The notes beneath the pieces were generated by a model. It was not told the origin of the DNA. It did not search any database and saw only the letters and a program-made list of their open reading frames with translations. Below, in pieces: positions 25,834-38,693 of a stretch of 64,000 nucleotides of DNA. The position numbers were made by a program, and so were the translations under genes. The DNA lies in the NCBI RefSeq assembly GCF_018812025.1, contig NC_063045.1:56615957-56679956 (forward strand), in the 5' to 3' direction. The first letter of the stretch is position 1. Each line of letters opens with the position of its first letter. This stretch comes from Megalobrama amblycephala. Lineage: Eukaryota > Chordata > Actinopteri > Cypriniformes > Xenocyprididae.

Positions 25834-27039
25834 TAGAGCCACATTGAGTTGTTTTTTTTTTTAAGGTATTCCTAACAAACTGATTTACTCTGTTTGAAAT
25901 TCCTAACCCTCTTAACCATTTAAAATTGTAATTAAATACTGTATAGATTTGAGGTTTTCAGGCAACATGGATTGAATTTTTTGCTTCACCTTTTTCATTT
26001 AATTTTCCAGACAAATCAACTATATTTATTTCTAAACAGTACTGAAAGACCCACTGACACTTCTGGAGATTTAGTGCACTAACATATCCAAGACTGGCCC
26101 CATTGACGGTGTAATTGGACGGGCCATTACGCAGTCTTTGGTATCCAAAGCACCACTCCCAAAAACTTAAAGAGCCGTGTCACAACATTTAAAATCTTTC
26201 CATGTGTTTTCTCTAGGGGCCAGGCGTGTGTTCGACCTCCACTCTCTGCAAGCACTTAATAAACTGTATTTGTTTCATGGACTCTGTTAGTAAGTCAAAT
26301 CAATTAGTTATAGGTGTCATATGCAGCATATTTGTCATGAAAGTTTATTACTACACATGGAGATGGTTTGTAGCCTTATTTGCATTCTGTGAATTAAATA
26401 AATAATTGACCCAGACAAAAAAAATTAATTCATTCATCATTTATTCATCCTCATGTTGTTCCAAACCTGAATGAGTGGAATTGGAATGCCATGAGGGTGA
26501 GTATTATGTACTGAGTTATAGATTTATTAAATGGGGTCTATTAAAATATTTGAATATTTCACATTATTTAGGAAACATTATGCACAGGTCGGAAAACAGT
26601 TCAGCCATTCATAATGAACAATAAAGAGACACTCTGTTTGGAATAATACAAAGAGGGTGTCTAAGATCCACATATAAAACTATTTAGTGATATGAGGCAA
26701 ATGACTAAGAAATACATTTTCTCGTAACATTTTACGATAGAGTCTCATTTGTGAACATGAGTTAATGCAATAGCTAACAAAATCTAACAATTTAAGCAAT
26801 ATATTTTTACAGCATTACTTTTTGTATTATTATTCTCCTCTACTTTCAAGTATCTTGTTGGATAAACACAAATAACCAATTAAGCAACTTTTTTAATGTC
26901 TAATACAACTATGGTCTTGGACGTTATACCTATTGCTGATAATGCAGAAACACGCAAACTTTTATTGGTTACTATTGTCATTTTAGAAATATCCTATTTG
27001 CAGGTGTGTTTAGCTGGTCATGTGGTCTCAACATTTCTA

Positions 27040-27424
27040 GGTCACTCCATTGACTTCCACAGTATGGGAAAAAAATAGTATGAAAGCCAATGGGGCACAT
27101 CTATGGAGCTCCGCAAATGACATGCAAGAAAAAAAAATTAAATTGCGCGCACGATTTACTATTTTGTTCCCTCGATTTACTAAATCGTGCTCACGATTTA
27201 CTATTTCGTTCTCTCAATTTATAAATTGTGTGCACGATTTAGCCTACTATTTTTTTCCTGCATGTCATGTCCTGGGCTCCGTACCCATGCATCAACTGTT
27301 TGGTTACTGACATTCTTCAAAATATCTTCTTTTGTGTTCAGCAGAAGAAATAAGTTCATACAGATTTGGAACAATCTGAGGGTGATGACAGAATTTTCAT
27401 TTTTGGGCGAACTATCCCTTTAAG
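27040..27424. mobile_element. Right part of a TTCACCC-family MITE with a second MITE nested in it
   Basis: The right end (GTTTGGTTACTGACATTC, AGATTTGGAAC, then GGGCGAACTATCCCTTTAA) belongs to the common hairpin family. Between about 27104 and 27282 it is interrupted by another inverted-repeat element. The arms of that element are GAGCTCCGCAAATGACATG and CATGTCATGTCCTGGGCTC, and its centre repeats the phrase CACGATTTA several times. Confidence 0.6.
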
Positions 27425-28384
27425 TATTTTCTGCTTGTAGCTATATTTCTAAACATTTTTTGTAAAGTATTAGACTTTAAGTGGAAAAGCATACTGCATC
27501 TTTCAAGCAAAGTTCCAGTTTCATTCATGTTTCATTAATTTAATGGGGAAAAACGGCAGTTGTGTTATAACCGTTCATTCCGCTTGTACCTGCTCCTTAC
27601 TGTTCTCTTATATGTTCCATGTTCGTTTAAGACAATGTACCTCCTATTCATAGACTCCAGCATGAGGAAGGGCTCTGTGCTCAGTGCATAAAGAGCCTTT
27701 GACTTGGCGGTACTACCTGGGCGTGTTAACAGGGGTGCTCATACCGACTCCAAAAATGGAATCGTAAGGCGTCACTGGTGGACAGCAGATGGGCTTTTTG
27801 ATTGGGCAGCAGCAGGTAGCATTCTTGAAATCAACAGCCAGTTACTTAGTAGGCAAAAAACTGAGCCTGTTACTCTTGGATATGTCTATATATTTGAAAG
27901 CTAAATATTCCGTACCACAAATAAACTGTTAGTTTGAGAAAGAATATTTTCTCCTAGCTGTACATGGGGTGAGTTCATGCCAGTCCCCTCCATCCGGCAT
28001 CTCATTAGAGTTCTGTGGGTTTTGACGTCACCCTTGCACCACCTTAGCACACACAAAGAGTCCTCAGTGCTGATGCATAAACTACAACCGTCTCTCTACA
28101 GCATCTTCAACCAATCCACACATTGCCTCGACAACCCGGATACTCTACCACACCCTAGAGTTAGACCTGCTATCCGCATCTCCAAAGTGATACCATAAAT
28201 GAAAAATTCTGAAGAGAAAACAAAAGGAGAAAATACTATCTAGTTACTCTAAACAATAGGCTGTTTAAAATGAAGCATATTGAAACATTCATTACAACTG
28301 AAATGTGCAATTGTAAGTGTCCTAAACAAAGGTCAGTCTGCAATTGTCTCAGTCCAAATAGCACGTTTCAATCTCTGTGTTGGG

Positions 28385-28571
28385 TTATACTTTATTTTGA
28401 TATTCCACTTTAGACATTCTACTAACTTTAAGTAACTTTGCAACTACATGTCAACTAACTCTAATTAGAGTATTAGTAGACTGTTAGGTTAGGGTTAGTA
28501 GTTGACATGTAGTTACAAAGTTACTTATAGTCAGTCGAATGTCTGTTGGGGACCATCAAAATAAAGTGTTA
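28385..28571. mobile_element. Short palindromic MITE
   Basis: The arms ACTTTATTTTGAT and ATCAAAATAAAGT are perfect inverse copies. The inner arms (AAGTAACTTTG, ACTACATGTCAACTA) also pair with TAGTTGACATGTAGT and CAAAGTTACTT. The whole 187 bp could form one hairpin. Non-coding. Confidence 0.75.
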
Positions 28572-28648
28572 GCATTAAGCAGATAGTATAGTATACTAAT
28601 ACTGTTGTATTGCAGTCCAGTATCAAAAGGCATGTATTCCTGTATTTT

Positions 28649-29217
28649 AGCCCCTGTTTACATCTAGAATTAAGATGCCTTTTGGTCGATTGGATCACAA
28701 GTAGATGAGGGAGACACATTCCTATTTATACTTGGTGTTAATTGACAAAATAATCTAGCATAATTTACTTATGAACACGACCGGAGACAACGGAAAAACA
28801 TACAGAGAGCAGCAGCTTTCGTTTCTGCTCTGACAGCCGCAAGACCGACCTAACGTGGTGAGTATGTTAGAAATCAGGAATGGTGAAAGAACATGGTATA
28901 TGGTACATTTTTCGTCTTCAAGCCAAACTTGAGTCTCCAGCCAACAAAGTTTAAATCCTGTATGGCTAGTGCACTTCTCATAATGTTTATGCATTAGGTC
29001 AGTAGGTGGAGAGTAGGTGGTGTTTTGTGGCTGTTCAAAAGCATTCGACCACATGAGCGTTTACACTACGAAAGCAATCCAGTCGAATGTGTTTTCAACT
29101 ATGGAAGTGGTCAAACGAGCTCAAAACCTTTTAGACCCCATTTACACCTGTATTTAGCATCGTCCACTTTGGTCCGATTGACCAAAATGCACCTTAATAC
29201 CAGGTGTAAACAGGGCC
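28649..29217. mobile_element. MITE with GCCCCTGTTTACA ends
   Basis: The left arm (CCCTGTTTACATC, then ATTAAGATGCCTTTTGGTCG) is inverted at the right (ACCAAAATGCACCTTAAT, then GGTGTAAACAGGG). An internal copy of the terminal phrase (CCATTTACACCTG) sits near 29141. No transposase. Confidence 0.65.
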
Positions 29218-31271
29218 ACAGAGTGCCTGATGTCATCTGCCCTTATGAAAGGCAACAATCCTTCAGTTTTATAGCTTGATGCCATAGGAGAATCTTTGTA
29301 AGTTAAAACAAGATTATTATGTCCAAAGAGCATAGCAACTCAAGATCCCAATACAATGAAAAATGGTTCTTCATAACAAGATGTTCTTTGCTAAACCTAA
29401 GTTGAAGCAAATAACCACTGAATAGATCTCTATGGACAAAAACACATTGATAGTTTTATTCAAATCTGATTAACAACACTGGTCTAAGCATGAAATGAAC
29501 AATGTTTAATGAGATAAAACAGACTCTGAAGTGATGCAAGACATTAACCTGGAGGAGACCAGGGGTGAAATTAATTGCATTACCCCAGGCCACCCTCCTC
29601 TACATCACTGCACTGTGGAGAATAAGGACGAAAGGTCACTTGGAAAATCGGCTGGTTTAATGTGCTCTGGCAACCATGTGAGAAAAAGGTCGGAGTTCAA
29701 CCATGGCGATCACAGACCACTAGACGTATCTTTGAGAAAGCTGGCGACATGACCTTGAGATCTGCAGCCAAACAGCTTCCAGACAGATCTGATTAACCAC
29801 CGCTAAATAGCAAACATGCATTATGCCAACAAGCTTTACTTAAAGAACCCTAGTGTCTGCTGAAGCAATGGTGTTACCACCTTAAAGACCAGACAGACTG
29901 AAAGGAAACTATGCAGTTGCATTTGTATACACTTGTACACTATTAGAATGTCATAAATGACATGAATGTATGAGAGTGCTTTTGTATTTAGCTTCTTTTC
30001 ATGAGGTGTTGTTTCAGCTCCAGGTCTGTCTATATATAACTGGGGTAAGAAAATTGGGCAAAGTGTCACCATAGTGGCTCACTGAAGCTCAAGTTTTAAG
30101 GTTGCTCCAAACCGATAGATGGCAAACTCTGCCCTCCATGCAATACAGAGTGCTTCATTCATGTGTCAAATAAAGCCAGGCATTATTAATTTATACTTTT
30201 ACACACTCTTGGCCCCTAATATTTGTTTAACCATCTGTTCCTTCTTAGCACTTTTGCCTGTATTGAAGTGGACCCTCTGTATGTGCCTATTTTGCCTCGT
30301 AAGAACATTCTGTCAATGCATGGACTCAACAAGCAAGCTTTTCACTCTGCAGAATGTGGGCTACACTTGTTGGTCTCTTTGGAGCCAGGCTGTCTCATAA
30401 TTCATTGAGAAATAACAAGGGGAAGTTGTTTGTGTTAATGTTAATGGGAGGATTCATGAATTGACTCAACTGCTGGTAAACCACTAAACAGCTTTAGGAA
30501 GACATGAAGATAAAACAAATGGTTTTGAGGGAGAGATTGAGACAGAGATGTAGCCATTATGAATGCAATTACAGCTATGATTCAACCTCAAAAGATTGCC
30601 AAATCATAATAATACTGAAAAAAAAAAAGGTTCATCTGTAAATAATATTGAAAAATAAGTTTACATTGGCTGATTTAAATGTTTGCTTTAAAAAAAAAAA
30701 AAAACATTTTATATATAACAAAATTGATTTACTCAAAATACATTTGGAATATTTGATTCTTGTAACATGACAGCAAACTGGCTCAATGCATTAATATTTT
30801 AGGGTAGTATTTAGCTTTACTGTTTTTAAGAAATAAAGCTTATTTCAAAGTATTTATACTTATATTTTAAACATTTTGAATTTTTTTCTTTAGCACATTC
30901 TGCAGACAGTTTCATCACAGACAACTTTTTTAACCATTAAAACATATGAAAAGAGATGTATTCAAGTAATGTTTTGTGTACATTGCATTTTAATGTATTT
31001 TTGAGCGTTGTCTCTTGTTAGAACAAACATATTTGCAAGCTTTTGCGATTTACGTAAAAGTTTAAGCGTATTTCCAAAATAACATATGATAGGCTAAAAC
31101 CATGTAACTTAATAGACGTTTATGAATGTAAAGACTATGCAGACGGTCACTAACATGAACATCTGTTCTGTTCTACAGGTGTTTTATCCGTATGGACGGC
31201 ACTGATGCGTCGCTAAAAACAGGCAAAATGAAGTCTAAATGAAGAAGGGATGTGTAGTGATAGGCTCTTAC

Positions 31272-31400
31272 CTTGTGGAGCAGAGCTGTGCGTCCTGCTG
31301 AATGATCTTTGGTGGGCTCCAGCCTCAGAACTGCTCGCAGATTTTCACACACGTCACAGAACAAGGCAGAACCCGCGGGAAAACACACGCGCGTTCACGG
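31272..31400 (-). ncRNA. hapln1: Candidate distal 5'UTR first exon of HAPLN1
   Basis: On the minus strand CCACAAG|GTAAGAG at 31272/31271 is an excellent donor. The sequence upstream of it on that strand is CpG-richer than its surroundings (for example CGCGCGTGTG near 31390) and has no long frame. It lies 9.8 kb from the signal-peptide exon. Vertebrate HAPLN1 genes have a remote non-coding first exon, so the position fits. The 5' end is a guess. This is an inference from a splice site plus base composition. Confidence 0.35.
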
Positions 31401-31485
31401 ACAGTAAAAGAGAGAGGGTGCTGACAGAGACGCTGTGCGTCATCAAGAATATTAATATGTATAGAGTTTTAATACTTTTAATAAA

Positions 31486-31546
<61 letters not shown>
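31486..31546 (+). repeat. Compound (GT)n(TA)n microsatellite
   Basis: A GT run of about 22 bp passes directly into a TA run of about 40 bp. Confidence 0.96.
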
Positions 31547-31551
<5 letters not shown>

Positions 31552-31830
31552 TTTGTAAAATGTATTAAAAATATTGTATTTCTTATAGACCTGCTTTACT
31601 AAACAGTATAAAATAATGTTTCTTGTCAGTAGTAGGACAGAAATCATCACATAGGCCTACTTTTGAGGAGAACATGTCGCCTTCATTATTCAGATTTGTT
31701 GTCAGTCCATGTTCCAAGTTTTTAAAGTTTTTTTTTTTTTTTTTTGCTCCACAGAAGAAAGAAATGCAGGTTTGGAAGGACATTAGGATGAGTAAATGAT
31801 AGAATTTTTATTGCTTTGTGAACTGTGACT

Positions 31831-32603
31831 TTAAATGGATAGTTCAACCGAAAATATTCTGTCATCATTTACTCACCCTCAAGTTGTTCTGTATGAGTTT
31901 CTTTGTTCTATTAAAGGGTTAGTTCACCCAGAAATGAAAATAATGTCATTATTACTCACCCTCATGTCAAGACCTTTGTTAATCTTCGGAACACAAATTA
32001 AGATATTTTAGTTGAAATCCGATGGCTCCGTGAGGCCTGCATTCACTGCTTCAGGAGGCTTCGGAGCATTATGAATCAGCGTATCAAATCATGATTCGGG
32101 TCGTGTGTTAAACTGCTGAAATCATGTGACTTTGGCGCTCCGAACAGCTGATTCGACACGCTGATTCATTATGCTCCGATGCTTCCTGAAGCAGTGTTTT
32201 GAAATCGGCCATCACTATATAAGATGTTATTTTGGTTTTTTTGGAGCACCAAAAATATTCTCGTCACTTTATAATATTAATATTGAACCACTGTACTCAC
32301 ATGAACCGATTTAAATATGTTTTTAGTACCTTTATGGATCTTGAGAGAGGAAGTGTCATTGCTCCCTATGGAGGCCTCACGGAGCCATCGAATTTCAACT
32401 AAAATATCTTCATTTGTGTTCTGAAGATGAACGGTCTTATGGGTGTGGAACGGCATGAGGGTGAGTAATAAATGACAGAATTTTCATTTTTGGGTGAACT
32501 AACCCTTTAAACACAAAAGATATTTTGAAGAATGCTGGTAACCAAACAGTTGATGGACCCCATTGACTTCCTCAGTATGAAGAAAAAAAAACTATCCCTT
32601 TAA
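31831..32603. mobile_element. TTCACCC-family MITE interrupted by a younger copy (outer element)
   Basis: The outer element starts TTAAATGGATAGTTCAACC at 31831 and ends ACTATCCCTTTAA at 32603. It is split at 31911 and 32510 by a complete 600-bp relative. Removing the insert with one TTAA rejoins GTTCTATTAAACACAAAAG, a normal internal phrase of this family. The right arm of the outer element is internally deleted. Confidence 0.75.
31911..32510. mobile_element. Complete hairpin MITE nested in 31831-32603
   Basis: Exactly 600 bp, with TTAAAGGGTTAGTTCACCC at the left and GGGTGAACTAACCCTTTAA at the right. The arms pair for most of their length (for example TATTACTCACCC and AGATATTTTAGTTGAAATC regions). 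TTAA is duplicated at the insertion site. Confidence 0.85.
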
Positions 32604-34202
32604 GTATAATGTGTTTACTTATATATATTTTCTGTAATTATTTAATATCTTTCATAAACACTTTTCTCATCATATAATCATCTGAAGCCAAATAAATGTC
32701 CTCTCTGCATGTTACCAGATATGGTCAAAATGAATAAAGGATTGCGTGTGGTGGACATAATGTTGAACTTTTCCTTTTGATAGAATTTGGAAAACATGCA
32801 ACCTAATTTGGTCAAAAATCTTAAAACATAATTTGTAATATGCCCATGCCCTTCATTTAGTGAAAGCACTCTTGAATATCTTCATTGCATAAAGATAAGG
32901 TCGCAAATCTATTTTTGGTGATTTCTTTTAATGGTCTCTTGCAACGTTCTGGCACCATTAGTACGTTCTCTTTTCCACCTTAAGACATTTTTAGCTTTAG
33001 AAGGAAATTTTCACCCAGCCAGTTTCCCCATGACAAAGTGTTCTTTCAGCAAATGTTTGAGAGGTAGGCTATCTACAAAACATAACATAATCATCGCTCA
33101 AGGTTGAATGCAGAATAATTCCACTATGAACATACAATAAGACAGGTTGCCCAGTGATCACATATCTGTTTATGTGATCCAACATAGTCTCAGCTTTACA
33201 GCTGTGTTTGATATTTCAGTATGTATTAGTTTTGGTCAGACAGAAATTCTTTTTATGAAGTCTATATATTCCACATATTTCTTCTGTTCTTTATAAGGCT
33301 TTTTCAGACTCTTCAAAATGGCATGTAAAGCATACATTGTTTTTCAACATTATGACTGTATTAAAATATAGAATGCATAAGGGAAAGTTTAGCCTATATT
33401 TAGTATATTTATGATGAAGCTTTAAACTAGAAGTGGCCGGTTTTTGGCCAGAATACACTGTGGACAACGCTTGATGCCAAAAGTCTGGCTCTGTGAGACT
33501 AGATCCAACATACTGGTCTTATGTCATCAAGACAGCTGATTCTCTGACCAAAGGGTAGAATATGACATTCTTGAGATGTTTTGGTACTTGCGTCACTTCT
33601 GTGTGCAAAAGACAATATGTCTTATTTTGAAGTCTTCATGATATAACAGAAAAATTACAGGGGAATTGTTGTTTTAGTTGAAGTTATGTTGTGTTCATTT
33701 TAAAGCATTGCCCATGCACAGCCAAAAGTTGGCATAGTCCTAAGAGGAAGGCCATAAACACAAGAGAATGCAAATGCTGAGCCTGTAAAAGTTCAGTCCA
33801 CAGGGAGATGAACTGACCACTTCTCTGTGGGGTTTATTGACTCTGGCATACAACCAATTACATTATACCTCAATCCGCTGTATGTTGTATCCAAAAAAAA
33901 ATTCCAGGAAGTTTTAAAAAGGAATGTTGTATGTGGTTATTTGTAACAGAAAATACATACAAGTTATTAACAGCAACCACCCAAATCAACCGCAAAGCAA
34001 TAGAACAGCTTTGCTTTGAGGAGGTGACTTTTGAATGAGCAAGCAACTCAGAAAATGTAAAAATCTAGTCGTTTCCGATTATATCTGCATAGTTTTAAGC
34101 TCATTTACAGACACATTGAGAATGAGGTCATCCGAATGGATTTGTTGAGTACTTTCCATTTCTGTCTATCTTTATAATTCTCCATTTGTAAGACCCAAAG
34201 AC

Positions 34203-35379
34203 TTAAAGGGTTAGTTCACCAAAAAAATGTAAATTCTGTCTTCAATTACTCAAATCCATAAGACTTCCATTCATCTTCAAAACACAAATGAAAATATTTT
34301 TAATGAAATCTGAGAGATTTCTGTCCCTCCATTGAAAGAAAGCCTATTCACCCAAAACTCTGACGCTTTAAAACGTTCATAAAGAGATCGTAAAAGAAAT
34401 CCATGTGAATCAAGCAGTTTAATTCAAGTCTTCTGAAGAGACACGATCACTTTATATGATGAACAGATTTAATTTCAGCTTTTATTCATATAAAAACAAT
34501 CATCAGCGAACAGTGTTTTCAACATTTAATTTCGGTAAATGGAAGCTCAGCTCAGCGCGCAACAACCAGCAAGGTTACTTGCTTTACGCAGTACGTTTGA
34601 GCTTCCATAAGAACCAGTGAAGTTTCTTCTCGCGTGTTTGAATTAAGTGTGCTTGGATTTCTTTAACAATCTCTTCAATGCCAATGCTTTCTCGCAAATG
34701 TTTTGCGTTCCCCTGAGAACTTTGTGTTTGCTCGCAAACCTTTTGAGTTTCTCATGACAACTCTCGGAGTGTTTGGCATGGTAATGGATATGACAGTGTT
34801 GATATGTTTGGCCTTGGTGGAACAGATCTGCTACGCTGCTGCTGCAGAGCAAGTACGGGACTTGCTACTGTCAATACATACACAACATGCCGCTGCTGCT
34901 CAATATAGCATACATGAATTACCCATAGCAGATCTATACAGGTGGAGCTGGGGAAGGTGGAGGGTGTCTGAAAACGTACTGCACTGCTACAGCAAATGCT
35001 GACCAAGTTTTGAAGGTTGAGGTCATTGGCTACCGATACAGCAGGAACCAATCATCTGTGTCCTATAGAGAATGATGTGATTGCAAGCAGATTGAGTTGA
35101 GGACCTATCAGCCTGCACCATCTAGAGTTTCATGACAACACTTTGTATTTTCCCTCCCATGTCATACATTTTCCACCACCATGTCTCTTTAGGGGCTCTG
35201 TACTTTATGAATGTTTTGAAGTTTCAGAGTTTTGGGTGAGGGACAGAAAATTATATTTATAATATCTTCATTCCTGTTTCAAGATGAACGGATGTCTTAT
35301 TAGTTTGGAACGACAAAACCAATAAGAGGTCAAGTAATTGATGACAGAACTTTCATTTTTGTATAAACTATCGCTTTAA
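34203..35379. mobile_element. Large TTCACCC-family MITE with an unrelated internal segment
   Basis: The ends are TTAAAGGGTTAGTTCACC and ATAAACTATCGCTTTAA. The left arm to about 34690 follows the family (CTGTCCCTCCATTG, CTTCATATGATGAACAG-like phrases). The segment about 34790-35100 is not part of it and carries its own inverted phrase (ATCTGCTACGC / ATAGCAGATC), so it may be a second decayed insertion. Confidence 0.6.
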
Positions 35380-37428
35380 AGGGATTTAAATTTTCATTTT
35401 TGGCTTAGCTTTCCGAAGCTTTCCTTTTTTTTTAGTAAGTAAACATCACAACACATCTGAAAACTTCAGAGCAGATCCAATGGGGTTCATCAACTCTGCT
35501 TCCATTAAAAAGAGCTGGGCAGAAAGAAAAACATTTCATATCCCTATACACCTGAACTGCATATGTGCTGTTTTTTGGATGCATGCATGAGAACTGCTGC
35601 TGTTTACAATCAGCACACACAAAGACACCTTTCTGCAGCATACATACCTCACTGAAAGACACACATTCCGTCCTGTTGAATGCTTTTTTCTGCATTTCTC
35701 AGAGGCACAGTGCGCGGGTTTGCTCTTAGAAAGCAGGTACTGTATGTTGGCTACAAGGTCTGATTCATTTTAGAAAACCGAGCCGCTAGGAATTTCTCAG
35801 CACAGCTCCCTGAGGTTGGCGGTTAACTTTCTTCTTAGCCTGCTGAAATTGCTGAGGGGCAGAGCACAAGGAGTTTAAGAAGCTGTCAGGGGCCTTTGTA
35901 GGCTCATAGTTTGAGATGATCTTATCATTTTCTAAATATCTCAATTATGTTAGTGGCAGAAATGTGTGAAGAACAAATTCAAAAAAAGAAACACTGAGGT
36001 ATAATAACATGTCACCTAATCTCTAATCTCGCATAAAGACCGGTTGTGCTTTACAGCTTTTTTGGCCAAGAACTAAGAGATCGACAAGACAAACCCTCAT
36101 TACTTAGTTGACTTATAGCAGAAAGTTCTCAATCACAGTGACTAACATGAGTACGGAGAACAAGGACAGTCCCATGGCAGCAGTCTGGGTTAAATGCTGC
36201 GGCTCCAGGGCACAATGGTCATATAGAGGAAGTGACTGAAAGTCAGAGAGAATGAAACACTGTTTTATGCATTTATTGTTGCTTTCCTCCTCAGTCTTGT
36301 GTCTGTTGTTGCCTGTCCCATGTCTGCACCAGCACATTTTGTCTTCTTACTCTATAGGACAGCAAACTTATGTCAGTATTATCCATCAGTATACTAGTGT
36401 TCAATCCTGAATGATCAGACGATAAAATGGGCAAAAAACAAAAATGTTATGCTCACCAAAGATATTGATTGAAAATTGATATTGTGAAATATTTAAACAA
36501 ACCATTTTCCCTTTGAACATATTTTCAAATGAAAGAAACATTTCTTATTATTATCAATGCTGAAGACAGTTGTGCTTCTTAATATTTTTGTGGAAACGGA
36601 TACTTTTTTTTTTCAAGATTCTTTGATCAATACAAAGTTATAACTACACCACTTAAACATAAAATCACTGAAACATCCAGTCAAATAGTGTGTTTTTTGG
36701 ATGAACCAGGAAGAGGCACTTCCTCAAATCTATCAGTGAACACACATCCATAGAGATAGACAGCAGACAAACTGTCACCCTCGTCCAGCTGTAGAGATCG
36801 CTGCTGGGGTGGTAATCATTGAGTTTAGCGAATATTTGATCTTATTTGCACACTAGTCACAAAAAAAAAGAAAGAAAAAAGAAAAAAAGTACATTTTTAT
36901 TTTTAGACATTTTAGCCAAGAGCCAGAAAATAATGAGTTTAGAAATTATTGTAAACTGCAGGCCTCATTTAACTTAATCTAGACTCAATTCTGTCATCTT
37001 ACAGCATGAATCAGGGTCACTCTTGTTCTGTACAGTTCCACTGGGGATGATGTTGTTGTTCCGTTGTTGTTACATGGAAGTAGAACTACACAGAACTACA
37101 CAGTCACATCTGCTGATTTTCCAGATGTTAATTGTTTTCTTTTGGTGTCAGCAGTTTTCCAGCAGACACACCCATACAGACTACACAAAAACTAGCCCAG
37201 TCAAACGGCTACGCTAACACACGCCCCAAAAATCAACATTCTGCTGCTGGATGCCATGAACGGCCTATTTGTCTTGATTTCAGTGTTGAGCTAAAGTTGG
37301 CCAAACGCATGTTAGGAAACATTCCATGGGGGTTCAAGAACCACAATACACACGGCCAACATCCACTGCTAGGAGACTTTACACCTCAGAAAACTTCTGA
37401 AGCTAATATAAGCTACAGGAAAATTGTC

Positions 37429-37984
37429 TTAAAGGGTTAGTTCACTCAAAAATGAAAATAATGTCATTTATTACTCACCCTCATGCCGTTCCACACCCGT
37501 AAGACCTTCGTTAATCTTCAGAACACAAATTAAGATATTTTAGTTGAAATCCGATGGCTCATTGAGGCCTGCATAGCCAGCAATGACATTTCCTCTCTCA
37601 AGATCCATTAATGTACTAAAAACATATTTAAATCAGTTCATGTGATTGCAGTGGTTCAATATTAATATTATAAAGCGACGAGAATATTTTTGGTGCGCCA
37701 AAAAAAAAACAAAATAACGACTTATTTAGTGATGGCCGATTTCAAAACACTGCTTCAGGAAGCTTTGGAGCATAATGAATCAGCATGTCCAATCTGCGGT
37801 TCAGAGTGCCAAAGTCACGAGATTTCAGCAGTTTGGTGGTTTGACACACAATCCGAATCATGATTCGACACAAAAGATTCATAATGCCCCAAAGCTTAAT
37901 GAAGCAGTTTTTTTTAAATCGGCCATCACTATAAGTCGTTATTTAGTTTTTTTGGTGCACCAAAAATATTCACTAACCCTTTAA
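37429..37984. mobile_element. TTCACCC-family hairpin MITE, right arm truncated
   Basis: It starts TTAAAGGGTTAGTTCACTC and ends CACTAACCCTTTAA. The right arm jumps from CACCAAAAATATT directly to the terminus, losing about 200 bp that the left arm retains. Its right TTAA is also the left TTAA of the next element. Confidence 0.75.
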
Positions 37985-38434
37985 AGCAGAACTAAGTAAC
38001 TTTTTTTACCTTCATAAATAGTTTTCTAAGTCCTTACGATGTTTAATTGACTTGTAGTGGTGTGTTTGAGGCGTGCACTAACCCCATCTGGCACGTCTAC
38101 GCCAGAATACAGCACTTGAGCTGCACTGACCCGAAACAATCTCGCCTCATGTTCACGTTCACGCGAGAGTGACAAAATGCTTTACGGTAATTCAAAAACA
38201 ATGTATATATTATGACTTTATAAGACAATTTCGAAAATTACCCACCTCCATCGAGTGTACTGTATTTGCAAATCACCCACCTCCTCTTTCTTGTACTGTA
38301 TTTGCAAAACTACTGCGCTGGTGAGTGTTGTAGTCGTTGTAGTCCAGAGCTGCGTTTGGAGTATTTACGACAGTGTGATTCACTGAAGGAACCTGTAGGG
38401 GGAGCTTCGCAAATCTTACTGAGTTCTGCTTTAA
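37981..38434. mobile_element. MITE with TTAA-AGCAGAACT ends
   Basis: TTAAAGCAGAACTAAGTAAC at the left is matched by CTTACTGAGTTCTGCTTTAA at the right, with TTAA at both ends. Non-coding; a different family from its left neighbour but with the same TTAA-AG terminal pattern. Confidence 0.75.
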
Positions 38435-38693
38435 AGTCAGTGTGAATTACAATTTTGCCACAAGGGATTTGTTTTTGCTGTATTTTTCCAAAATGCTGTA
38501 TTTTTACTTTATGTTTTCATTTTATTTAAAGTTATAGGCTATTAATTTTGTGTTTTTTTTTAATGTCTCTAACGTTATATAACGTTTGTTTTAGTTATTT
38601 TATATCAAGTTAAAATACATGAACATGAGAGATGTTTGCAACTAGCTGAAATAAAATAAGCGCCGCGCTCGTTGTGTTTCGTCTTCCGGTTTG

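Larger units (their letters stand above)
21538..31271 (-). other. Region upstream of HAPLN1 coding sequence (probable 5' intron)
   Basis: No coding exon is supported. It contains a candidate non-coding exon ending at 22073 and hairpin MITEs at 24940-25152, 25167-25833, about 27040-27424 (nested), 28385-28571 and 28649-29217. The stretches 22200-24900 and 29220-31170 look like unique AT-rich DNA. Confidence 0.5.

Noticed and set aside
31250..31650. Open frames of about 100 codons on both strands
   Set aside because: They run through the GT/TA microsatellite and consist largely of repeated Tyr/Ile/Thr/His codons.
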